From Drosophila pseudoobscura (Eukaryota > Arthropoda > Insecta > Diptera > Drosophilidae), in the NCBI RefSeq assembly GCF_009870125.1, contig NC_046680.1:11160001-11224000 (forward strand): a stretch of DNA of 64,000 bases, written 5' to 3'. The notes beneath the pieces were generated by a model. That model saw nothing but the letters and a program-made list of their open reading frames with translations. It had not been told where the DNA came from and did no database searches. Of this stretch, positions 26,009-36,773 are shown piece by piece (the first letter of the stretch is position 1; the number at the start of each line of letters is the position of its first letter). The translations under genes were made by a program, and so were the position numbers.

Positions 26009-27347
26009 AATAATTGCTTCAACTGGTAAAGCTGAAAAATATATAAAATTATACATGCAAATACGATTCTTTGTGTATCATGAATGATACGGATACGATA
26101 CGGATAGGTTTCATATAAATACATACCAAGGGCTATTTTTTTAAATCTTGTGCGATGGAAGAGGGTAAATTGTCATGGAAATACGCGTCGTTATAGCACA
26201 GTCCGTCTGTTTTTAAGGCCAACTAGATGTAAAAATTTTTATAATTCACATTGATTTATGAAGGGGAAGATCATTCGTAGTTATCGGAATGATCGAGTCA
26301 TTAAATCAATCGTTCCGCGCAGAATGGGACCACAAAACTTTAGCAGTTGTGTTTATGATTGGTTTTTCTGTAGGATTTGTTTTATAGGGTATTATAAATT
26401 ACTGCATTGAATTCAATTTCCAATCGTATTTAGATTGTTGTTTAGTTTGCAATGAAAAAATTAATTTTAAATGCCACAAATGTTTATTTAGACAAAAAAA
26501 AAGAAATGTAAACAAAATGTGTATGTGGAAATACAAGAATCGAATAGCCTGTCAAAGTAAGTTTAACGAAAACCATCCATGAAACTTTGACATCGAGAGA
26601 GGAGAGGGAGAGGCACTCACGCAGAAAGTATAGTCTTTGAGATTTGGGCCTACAATTCATATGAGTATGCCTATTCCATAAGTGCCTATGAATAGAGAGA
26701 CCTGCTTTAAGAGAGCCAACAGGGCAATTTTTTGGAAGAACATGAAATTTTCCCATAAGCATCGACAATGATGAGGAAGCTGAATGACCTCGCGTTTCAG
26801 TTGGATTTTTGGCGCTCAGTAGAGATGTGGCGGGGACTGCGTTTGCGGTTGGATGTCATCCAAAGAAAGGTGTGCGATGTTGCCTAGGAGTACGTTAGGC
26901 AATAACCAAATTTATTTATAATGCTTTTGGGTTTGATTATGTTGATTTATCAAGATAGTGTCGAGTTATCAACAGAAGTGTGTCTCATATTAATTTTCCC
27001 AGTAATAAACCCCATAAAAAGTCTGCGATAATTGAACATTCATGCATTCATAGATTACAGGGATTCTGAATTGGCAACAGTTGTTGGGTTGCGGTGGGTC
27101 TGAAACTATAAAGATCGTATTTATCAAAAGAAAGAAATCGGAGCGTTAAATTTGTATAATCATATACACGTTTTAGTTATTACCGAATGGGGGGAAAAAC
27201 GAGAAGAACAATAATGCGATAAATGTACAAAAAATGGAGTTTTTAATGACTGTTAAGCATATTGAATGATATGTCGCTTTTCGAGGAAGTATTTAAAAGC
27301 CGCTGGCATTTTTCGTTCAGTCTCGTCCGGGAAAAAAGAAGACCAAC
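26009..27347. promoter_or_regulatory. M28-5/M28-6 intergenic region
   Basis: AT-rich, with no gene supported. A short GATACG-type repeat lies at about 26084-26107. The segments at about 26685-26850 and 27088-27145 are diverged copies of the blocks upstream of M28-4. The second includes a GATA-type word in the ATAAAGATC context. The M28-6 core promoter is at the right end. Confidence 0.55.
27290..27322 (+). promoter_or_regulatory. Core promoter of M28-6 (TATA plus initiator)
   Basis: TATTTAAAAG at 27290-27299 is followed at the canonical spacing of 29 bp by TTCAGTC (27316-27322), a consensus Drosophila initiator. Transcription is expected to start near 27319, leaving a leader of about 29 nt before the ATG at 27348. 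Confidence 0.8.
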
Positions 27348-30300
27348 ATGGGCGACAAGGAACAACTTGTAAAGACCATTTCCTAAGAACAACAATAATC
27401 CCTTTCTTTAACCACATTTCCATTGTATTTCCTTCAGATATTGGACGAACGTGTCGAGTCGGCGTCTCCTAAAAATGCTAAAAAACAGGAGAAAGATTCC
27501 AAAATTCCCTGGTTCATGGCCAGCGGCTTCCTTCTGTTCTGGGCGCTCCTCTTCTTTTCCGTAGTGATGCCACTCTTCTACCGCCTGCCCGCGGCCCTCA
27601 CCATCGAGGATATCTCAAAGGGAGGATTCATTGCCGAACGCGCACAGGCTAATCTTTACGACTTTGCCAATATCGGCACGAAAGTGGTAGGCAGCGATGG
27701 AAATGAGAACAAGACTGTCAAGTTTCTGTTGAAGGAGTTGGCGCTGATTGAAGACCAACTCCTGGACGACTACTTCGACATAGAAATTGACGTGCAGATT
27801 GCTTCTGGCTCCTACATCAAGTGGGAATTGGTCAACATGTATCAGGCGGTGCAGAATATTGTCGTTAAGCTGACCCCCAAGAACTGCACCAGTGAAAACT
27901 ACCTCCTGGTCAACAGTCACTTCGATTCACAGCCGACAAGTCCCTCTGCTGGCGACGCAGGCCACATGGTTGTCACGATCCTTGAGGTCCTTCGAGTGAT
28001 CGCCACCACGAAGCAAACGTTCGAGCATCCAATCATTTTTCTTATTAACGGCTCCGAGGAGAACTCTTTGCAGGCCTCGCATGGCTTCATCTCCCAGCAC
28101 AAATGGGCTCCATTCTGCAAGTAAGCTACGGGATAACTGCATTTTGGTGTGACATTATAATCCAACGATATATCTAATGTTTGCAGGGTTGTGATCAACC
28201 TGGATGCAGCTGGCAGTGGAGGACGCGAGATTCTTTTCCAGACTGGACCCAATAACCCTTGGCTCGTAGACGTAAATAATCTGGGAAAGCTCTTCCATGC
28301 CTAAGATTCTTATTTCTGTCTACTTTCTGTTCTATTTCAGTACTACAAGCAGAACGCCAAGCATCCGTTCTCCACCACCATGGCTGAGGAAATCTTTCAA
28401 ACGGGGCTCATCCCATCGGACACCGATTTCGGAATTTTCCGCACATATGGAAAACTTATTGGTACGCACCTGTGAAAAACAGTTGTGACAACTTAACTAC
28501 GAGAGACATAACATATACTTTTCTCTCCTCAGGATTGGACATAGGACAGTGCTTCAATGGTTACGTCTATCACACCCGGTACGATCGCGTCGACGTTATC
28601 CCCAGGGCTTCTCTTCAGAATACAGGCGACAATGTTCTCGCCCTTGTGCGAGCTTTTTCCAATGCCACAGAGCTCCACGATACCACGGTAAGACAACTGA
28701 ATTAACAAAGCCTTCACAAATTATAAGAACATTTGTCGTAACAGGCAAACCCTTCAGGGAACACAATCTTCTTCGACGTCCTGGGACTGTACTTCATCAG
28801 CTACTCGGAGAGCAATGGCATCATCTTCAACTATGCCGTGGCTGGAACTACCATTGTGCTGATCTTTGTGTCCTTGTTACGCACCGCAAGCTCGTCCAAT
28901 GTCTCCGCCGGACACGTCGTCGGCTGGTTCATTCTGATTATCGTTCTCCAGGTCATTGCTTTACTGCTTGGCCTGGGTCTGCCCGTTGTGGTCACGTATT
29001 TGTTCGACATGTACGGCCTCTCCCTCACCTACTACAGCACTCCAGCGCTCCTGATCGGCCTTTATGTGTGCCCGACTCTCATCGGTTTCAGTTTACCCTC
29101 TTTCGTCTACTTGAAGCTGCAACGGGATGTGAGTAGCAACCAAATCCGATTCTATACCATATACTATATCCATCCATCTGTTTAGGAAAAGATTTCCTTT
29201 GCGAAGCAACTGCAGCTGGTGTTGCATGGACACGCCACTATCCTGGCCATCCTCGGCATTGGACTCACGCTCTATGGACTGCGTACCACCTACGTCGTCA
29301 CGTGGACGCTTCTCTTCTACGTGATTCCCTTGGCCATCAACCTTCTCACGACTCTGCACGATCGCGGCTTTGCCTGGACGGCCGTCCTTAAAGTCGTCCA
29401 AGTCATCCCGTTCCTGTACAACAGCTATCTCTTCTACACATTCATTGTGGTGCTAACCCCCATGATGGGTCGCTTTGGCCTGTAAGTAGTGTCTGACGGT
29501 TTTGTGGGATGATTTCTCGTTCAACCCCTCACTTTTCAGATCTACCAATCCAGACTTGATTGTTTCTGCCTTGACTGCATTGGGAACTATTTTCTCCTTG
29601 GGCTTTTTGGTACGTTATTCTGCTGCTGTACGCCACAGTCAGTATGTAAAACCATTTAAATTTCTCCTCAGGTTCTGCTTGTGCATATGTCACGGCGCTC
29701 CAGTCTCATTTTCCTCGGCTTGCTGGCTGTGACTGCCTTAACTGTATACATTGCATCTTCCACCCAAATCGGATTCCCCTACCGTCCCAAGACCAATGTG
29801 CAACGAGTCCCATATTTGGTAAGTATTTTAAAAAATTGGGTTTATTCCTTTAATTATGTCACTCTTTAATACTGGTTGCAGCAAGTGCGCCGAGTGTTCT
29901 ACGAGTACGATGGAACAGTCAGCAAGGACGAGTCCGGATATCTATTCAATTTCCAGGATCGGCGTGGGGCTGCTCCCCTGAAGGGAACCAAGGTAAACCT
30001 TACTGGCTTGGTCAGCATGGCATCGGACTGTGAGAAGCACATGCTGTGTGGCGTGCCTCTGTACGATCACCGCTGGGTGGAAAGTCGCGAAAATGGGATG
30101 TGGCTGCCGCGGGAGCAGCCCGTCGAGACACCGTCGGTGCCGGTTTTGGAGCTGCTAAGCAAAACGGTGCTGCCCAATAATAAAACCGTACGGTTCGAGT
30201 TTAATTTGACGTGTCCGGATCACACGAGTCTGTTCATTCAGCCGTACGATGACGTGACCGTTAGCAACTGGTCGTTCCTGCTCAGCTACACGGTACAGTA

Positions 30301-30607
30301 CACCCCTCCGTACCATATATACTTCTCATATGGAATAGATAATGCACCATTGAACTTCTTCATGGAGCTTACGGTAAGGAATTGATCGGTCATGAACTTT
30401 TAATAAAAACTCTCTAAACTTGCGTCCTTCCTACTCATCCGACAGAAATCCGATGGGGACTTCGATGTACCTCTGTTCCAGCTGGGAATATCGGCACAGT
30501 ATATGCATACCGAAGGCGATGATCTGAGTAGGAAATTCGCTGCATCATTCCCTTCATATGCGGCGATTGTTCAGTGGCCAGCTATATATCAGAGATATAT
30601 ATATTAA
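27348..30607 (+). CDS. M28-6: ERMP1-like membrane M28 metallopeptidase
   Basis: Eleven exons: 27348-27368, 27438-28120, 28187-28271, 28341-28461, 28533-28687, 28745-29128, 29186-29481, 29540-29609, 29672-29818, 29882-30373 and 30446-30607, giving 871 aa. The leader exon encodes MGDKEQL. Zinc-site motifs are SHFD, GDAG, GSEE (Ser for the usual Ala), NLDAAG and YHTRYD. At the entrance to the membrane region the otherwise invariant GH(A/S)xFFD reads GNTIFFD, so a His conserved in all eleven other members is Asn here. The stretch at about 28840-29800, introns included, is nearly the same as in M28-7. ATTAAA at 30647-30652 is a possible polyadenylation signal. Confidence 0.93.
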
Positions 30608-31995
30608 TCTGTATTTTATTTATACGAGTATAAATATTTTGAATATATTAAATCTGAGATTTATATGAACGTATATTGAGCTAGTTTATTTCTAATATAT
30701 ATCGACTTGAAAGGCAATTGGCATTCTTTACTTGGTACAAACGTATTGGGAAAGAATTTCCATCTTTCCATATGTATAATCCCCTATGTGAAGACTGAAA
30801 ATATTGATTATATGCTTCTATATACATATATAAATATATGTTTCTTTCTTATGAATGGCCTCTCCACAAGATAATACCCAGGATTTCGAGAAGGGGGGGT
30901 TAAAATAGGTTTCAAAATAGGTATTCATCTTATTGGAGAATAATTTTAAAACCAATAAAACCATTTTAACTACCAAAGTTCGCTTTCTCATAATTAGGCG
31001 ACAAAAATTAATAACATGTTCTTCAAAATCAAGTCCAACACACTTCAGATGCAACTCAAGATCCATATATTAATTGAAGGATGAAACTTTAAGGAAATTT
31101 TAAAAAATTTAATTAAACATACCCCTATGGGTACGCCCTTGCCTCTCTAAGCAATAAATGTTCCCGCATTATCATATTCAAAAACTTATCGGAAGATACG
31201 AAAAATAAAAAGTACCATGAACATAATATTTTATCCATTTAATCAGTGACCGATAGTATGTACATATGAATAGTCTTGGCGACATGTGTATGTATATATG
31301 TATGTATGCAATAAAAATGTAGGAGTTCGATGCAATTAGCAATTTTTGCGCTAGGGACAGGTGTATAGATTGCTGTTTATATGGGATCCATAAGGAGCTC
31401 TTATCTGCGAAAGCGAAAGAAGGAAAAGACGGGAAGTAATCAAAACTGCTTCAGATAAAACACATTCAACTTTGATCAGCTAATACTCATGCTTTGCTTT
31501 TCAGATCCGAAATTTCCATGAGTAGTTTGTATAGTTATGAACCAAAATAGTCCCAATCAAAATGTAAGCTTATTCAAAGAGTTTGAGGCTAAAAGACAAT
31601 GAACATACATTAATTAATTTTTTCTTAAATATAGTTTTTTTTTACTTATTTCGTTAAATATTACACTGGCCTCAGTTTCATATAAGATTAAATATTAATG
31701 AATATATTTTCAATATATAGTTATTTTTGTATACCGCACCACTTTAGATAAAGTATATTATGGCATAGCTTTAAATTCTTTAGCCACCCTCGCATAAATG
31801 GACTTATAATCATATAAAACTGGTAAAAAACTCTGAATTTCAACTATCATTTGAACGATAAATGCGAATAAATCACCCCTTATAAACGGCCATTAAATCA
31901 TATCATAATCACATTTCTGTTTGGATATATAAGCACCTAACTCTATTATTTACCTTCAGTCGCGTTCTCGAGGAGTTGAGCTGGAGCCACCGAAA
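30608..31995. promoter_or_regulatory. M28-6/M28-7 intergenic region
   Basis: AT-rich DNA of about 1.4 kb with no supported exon. A TATG microsatellite lies near 31287-31308. A diverged copy of the M28-4/M28-6 upstream element (CATAAGGAGCTCTTATCTGCG) is at about 31365-31420. The M28-7 core promoter is at the right end. Confidence 0.55.
31926..31961 (+). promoter_or_regulatory. Core promoter of M28-7 (TATA plus initiator)
   Basis: TATATAAG at 31926-31933 and TTCAGTC at 31955-31961 are spaced so that the initiator A (31958) lies 32 bp downstream of the TATA start. The leader is about 38 nt. Confidence 0.8.
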
Positions 31996-34900
31996 ATGAA
32001 AATGGGTGACACGGAAAAAACTGTAAAGAGGATTCTCGGATTGTACCCCTTCACAAAGTATTAATATGCCTTGTTTCTGTAGCAGGTTGCATATGAGCGT
32101 ATCGAAGATGGAGGAGAACCGCAGGAATATAGGAAAAAAGTGGAGCAAGACTCCACAGGTCCATGGTATTTTGCCAGTAATTTTCTTCTGTTCTGGGCTC
32201 TCCTCTTCTTTGCCATTGTGGTGCCCCTCTTCTACCGGCTGCCTGCCGCTATGAACATTGAGGATGCCTCGAAGGGAGGATTTATTGCTGAACGCGCTTA
32301 CGACAACCTGTACGAATTTGACAAAATCGGACCCAAGGTGGTAGGGAGCGATGCAAATGAGAACAAAACCGTTCAGTTCCTGCTCAAAGAACTAGCGCTG
32401 ATCCAGGAGAATGTCCTTGATGACTACTTTGACATGGAAATTGACGTGCAAATTACATCCGGCTCATATCTAAAATCGGAATCCATCTACATGTATCGAG
32501 CGGTGCAGAATATTATTATAAAACTCAGTCCCAAGAACACCACCAGCGAGACCTACCTCCTGGTCAACAGTCACTTCGATTCAAAGCCGACCAGTCCCGC
32601 TGCTGGCGATGCGGGTCACATGGCTGTAACGATTCTTGAGGTCCTTCGAGTGATGTCCTCCACTAAACAGACGTTTGAACACCCAATTGTGTTTCTAATC
32701 AACGGAGCTGAGGAGAAATCACTGCTTGCTTCCCATGGCTTTATTTCCCAACACAAATGGGCTCCATTCTGCAAGTAAGTAATTTAATAACTACCTTTTA
32801 GTGTCACATTATAATCCAACGACTAACCTATTATTTTGCAGGGTTGTTATCAACCTGGATGCAGCTGGCAGTGGAGGACGCGAGATTCTTTTCCAGACTG
32901 GACCCGATAACCCCTGGCTCGTGGACGTAAGCGATCTGTTCTGGGCAAACCTTTGCATGGACACGAATCCAAGCTCTGAATATTTTTTCTGTTCTATTTC
33001 AGTATTACAAGAAGAACGCCAAGCATCCATTTGCCACCACCATGGCTGAGGAAATCTTTCAAACAGGGCTCTTACCGTCGGACACGGACTTCCGCATCTT
33101 CACTAAATATTCGAACCTCATAGGTATACATAAATAGAAACAATTGAATAGCCCTAGCTCACATACGTCTTTGTTAGGCTTGGACCTGGGCCAGTGCATT
33201 AATGGTTACGTGTATCACACAAGGTACGACCGCATTGACGTCATTCCCCGAACCTCCCTTCAGAACACTGGGGACAATATACTTGGTCTTGTCCGAGGTC
33301 TGTCCAATGCCACAGAACTACGCAATCCAAAGGTATCTTTTATCTTTATATGATATCATAATGATTAATAAAGCCATAATTCTATCTTCGCACAGGAATA
33401 CGCAGCGGGACATGCCGTCTTCTTTGATGTATTAGGATTGTACTTCGTCCATTACTCGGAGAGCACTGGTGTAATCCTCAACTATTTCGTGGCTGGGGCT
33501 ACCATTGTCCTGATCTTTGTGTCCTTGTTGCGCACCGCAAGCTCGTCCAATGTCTCCGCCGGACACGTCGTCGGCTGGTTCATTCTGATTATCGTACTCC
33601 AGGTCATTGCTTTACTGCTTGGCCTGGGTCTGCCCGTTGTGGTCGCGTATTTGTTCGACATGTACGGCCTCTCCCTCACCTACTACAGCACTCCAGCGCT
33701 CCTGATCGGCCTTTATGTGTGCCCGACTCTCATCGGTTTCAGTTTACCCTCTTTCGTCTACTTGAAGCTGCAACGGGATGTGAGTAGCAACCAACCAAAT
33801 ATACATCTTGACTTTATCCATCCATCTATTTAGGAAAAGGTTTCCCTTGCGAAACAACTGCAGCTGGTGTTGCATGGACACGCCACTATCCTGGCCATCC
33901 TCGGCATTGGACTCACGCTCTATGGACTGCGTACCACCTACGTCGTCACGTGGACGCTTCTCTTCTACGTGATTCCCTTGGCCATCAACCTTCTCACGAC
34001 TCTGCACGATCGCGGCTTTGCCTGGACGGCCGTCTTTAAAGTCGTCCAAGTCATCCCGTTCCTGTACAACAGCTATCTCTTCTACACATTCATTGTGGTG
34101 CTAACCCCCATGATGGGTCGCTTTGGCCTGTAAGTAGTGTGTGACGGTTTTGTGGGATGATTTCTCGTTCAACCCCTCACTTTTCAGATCTACCAATCCA
34201 GACTTGATTGTTTCTGCCTTGACTGCATTGGGAACTATTTTCTCCTTGGGCTTTTTGGTACGTTATTCTGCTGCTGTACGCCACAGTCAGTATGTAAAAC
34301 CATTTAAATTTCTCCTCAGGTTCTGCTTGTGCATATGTCACGGCGCTCCAGTCTCATTTTCCTCGGCTTGCTGGCTGTTACTGCCTTAACTGTATACATT
34401 GCATCTTCCACCCAAATCGGATTCCCCTACCGTCCCAAGACCAATGTGCAGCGAGTTCACTACTTGGTTAGTCTTTCATCCCATATCTGAATTAATCTGA
34501 AACTAACCCCGTTGTTTGCTGGTTGCAGCAAGTGCACCGAGTTTTCTACGAGTACGATGGAACAGTCAGCAAGGATGAGTCTGGATATGTGTTCGACTTC
34601 CAGGATCGTCGTGGAGCTGCTCCCTTGAAGGGAACCAAGGTGAACCTTACTGGTTTGGTCAGCATGAAGTCGGACTGCGAAAAGTACATGATGTGTGGAG
34701 TTCCCCACAACTACAAAAGCAGTCAAAGCAGCCGTGTTAATGGGATGTGGCTTCCCCGTGATCAGCCCGTAGAGACGCCGTCGGTGCCTGTTTTAGAGCT
34801 GCTAAGCAAGACTGTGCTGGAAAATAACAAAACCGTACGGTTCGAGTTTAATTTGACGTGTCCCGACCAGACCAGTCTGTTTATCCAGCCGTACGAAGAC

Positions 34901-35263
34901 GTGACCATCAGCAACTGGTCGTTCCTGCTCAGTCACTTGGAAGAAAATACATCTAGTGGCAGTCCGTTCTACATTATCATCTCGAACGGAATAGAGAGCT
35001 CTCCGCTAAACTTATTCATGGAAATTACGGTAGGATATTTGGATCATTTGTTTTATTGAATCTAATGGTTTTTAATTTTACGTGCATTCAATTTTGAACA
35101 GAAACCCAATGGCGACTTCAACGTACCCCTCTTCCAGTTTGGCGTATCGGCGCTTTATATACACAGTAAAGGGGACGCAATGAGTGTGAAGTTCGCTGAT
35201 TCCTTTCCATCATTTGCGGTTGCCATCCAGTGGCCAGCAGTCTATCAAAGATACATTTTCTAA
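31996..35263 (+). CDS. M28-7: ERMP1-like membrane M28 metallopeptidase
   Basis: Eleven exons: 31996-32022, 32086-32774, 32842-32926, 33003-33123, 33178-33332, 33396-33779, 33834-34129, 34188-34257, 34320-34466, 34529-35029 and 35102-35263, giving 878 aa, or 876 aa if the in-frame ATG at 32002 is used (MGDTEKT, closer to the paralogues). Exon 2 could also begin three bases earlier, because TAG-CAG gives two in-frame acceptors. Motifs SHFD, GDAG, GAEE, NLDAAG and YHTRYD are present. The stretch just after the Cys pair is altered ([13 protein letters not shown], where sisters read GVPLYDHRW), so this part of the C-terminal domain has diverged. ATTAAA at 35314-35319 is the likely polyadenylation signal. 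Confidence 0.92.
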
Positions 35264-35451
35264 GATGTCAGAAATATACCGTTTGACTCATAGAACTGTA
35301 TGTTCTATGTTTTATTAAATTTGAATGCGTTCAACGTTTGAATTTAAGTATTTGAATAATTTGGCACTTTGCAACAATGTATTTGTCACGGAGGCACCTG
35401 GCGGCGAAATCTGTCAAGTCTACATGACTTTTACATGGGTTTTACAGGGGC

Positions 35452-35546
35452 TCATCGATATCGATGAATCGATAGCAATAGACAACTGAGCAGTGTGACC
35501 GTTTACTGTATTTTTAATACTTTTCAGTCTTGGTATATGGTATATT
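35452..35546 (+). promoter_or_regulatory. Housekeeping-type core promoter cluster (distal)
   Basis: This stretch combines DRE-like words (ATCGATATCGATG and AATCGATAG), AGTGTGACC at about 35492-35500, which is the reverse complement of Drosophila core Motif 1 (GGTCACACT), and ATGGTATATTTT, close to Motif 6. Such combinations mark TATA-less promoters of broadly expressed genes. The cluster lies about 1.2 kb ahead of ana3 and could be a distal start for it. Motif identification is by eye. Confidence 0.5.
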
Positions 35547-35584
35547 TTGTCACTTCCGACAATCTATTAATTTAATTTTCAATT

Positions 35585-36500
35585 TTATATAAAAATGCAA
35601 TAAATGCAAGTATTTTGAATAGGCCAATCATGTATAGAATTGATTCATCAATCGTGCAAAATTGAGTGGGCATGACTAAATATTCCATATAGATAGTATT
35701 ATTCAACGGAACAAAGAATATGAGAAAATTTGAATTCGCCGCAATTCGCCGCAGTTCGCCGCATTTCGCCCCAATTCGCTTTAGCAACAATGAGTCTCAT
35801 TCCATACACAAATGTTGCGCTTTCCATACACAAAAGTTGCGGCAACATTTACTTGAAAACCGTTTTTTGGTCAAAATAAAATACATAAAGGTAATTAAAA
35901 GAAGCAATCTTGTAGAAAATGCATTTATCTATGGGATAAAGCCAAGTGGGCAAATCTTTATAGCTTGAAATATAGGCAATACCCGATTCGCCGCAGTTTC
36001 GCTATTGCAACAATGAGTCTCATTCCATACACAAACATGTTGCTAATTCCATGCACACATACCCTGGGGGAAATGGATGATATAGAATTGTGAATACGTT
36101 TGTCTTCCAAGGCTCAGTAGGCATCAGGATCGAGATAAATATATACAAGATACTAGTAATGTACATGAATATGTCTAAAGAATATCAATTTGAGAAAAGG
36201 TCTTTATAAATCACGTTTCATCTTCATATAAAATTAGCGAAATAGGGTGTACAAAGACCTATACACGCATCATGTCTTTAAATACCAGCAACATTGCGAC
36301 TGTTTTTTTGTTGGACTATTTTGTTCAAACCTTTTTTACAATAAATACAATAAAAGCAAGGATTAAAAACTATCCAATCTTGTAGAAAATTGATTCATTA
36401 ATCGTATAAAATTATGTGGGCACGGCTAAATGTTCTATATAGCTGGTAATATTCAACGGAATATCAAAAACGAGGAATATGTATAACAAAACTTGAATTC
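35585..36500. repeat. Three diverged copies of a repeat unit upstream of ana3
   Basis: Related units lie at about 35585-35840, 35876-36060 and 36340-36500. Shared words include TTGATTCAT, AATCTTGTAGAAAAT, a GTGGGCA stretch and TATTCAACGGAA. Units 1 and 2 also share AATGAGTCTCATTCC followed by ATACACAAA. Unit 1 contains a local run of TTCGCCGC repeats (about 35734-35770). No open frame or transposon hallmark is visible, so the origin is open: tandem duplication or remnants of a short non-autonomous element. Confidence 0.65.
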
Positions 36501-36552
36501 GATAGTATATTTACGGTATATTTTTCAAATGAGACGGTATATTTGACCGATA
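36500..36552 (+). promoter_or_regulatory. Proximal promoter-like cluster of ana3
   Basis: Three GTATATTT words occur close together (AGTATATTTACGG, ACGGTATATTTTT and ACGGTATATTTG), each resembling Drosophila core Motif 6. They lie about 150-200 bp before the ana3 ATG. There is no TATA box at the usual spacing, which fits a housekeeping gene. Confidence 0.5.
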
Positions 36553-36692
36553 GACAAGCGATAACAAGTTGCCGCCGCTTTAAAAAAAAATTCTAAAACA
36601 ATTTCAAAAAAATATAAATATAAATAATATTCAAGTAAGTAAAATCAGAGACGGGATGCCGATACAATAGCTAAAGTACATATCACCCTTAG

Positions 36693-36773
36693 ATGCACGT
36701 CGATGACAATGGCCTCGAGACAGACAATGACTTTGGAATTGCGCGATTCGCTATTGACCAAATTGACAAATAA
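36693..36773 (+). CDS. Possible upstream ORF overlapping the ana3 start
   Basis: An ATG 10 bp before the ana3 start opens a 26-codon frame in a different register that ends inside the ana3 coding region. If present in the mRNA, it would compete with the main start. Whether it is translated is unknown, and it may be chance. Confidence 0.25.
   Translation: MHVDDNGLETDNDFGIARFAIDQIDK

Larger units (their letters stand above)
35264..36702. other. M28-7/ana3 intergenic region with diverged repeats
   Basis: No coding exon is supported apart from a short upstream frame next to ana3. It holds the M28-7 3' end, a promoter-like cluster at about 35452-35546, a block of three related repeat units at about 35585-36500, and a second promoter-like cluster at about 36500-36552 closer to ana3. 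Confidence 0.6.

Noticed and set aside
35585-36500. A transposable element at the ana3 upstream repeat block
   Set aside because: No terminal inverted repeats, poly-A tail, target duplication or coding remnant could be identified, so I list it only as a repeat.
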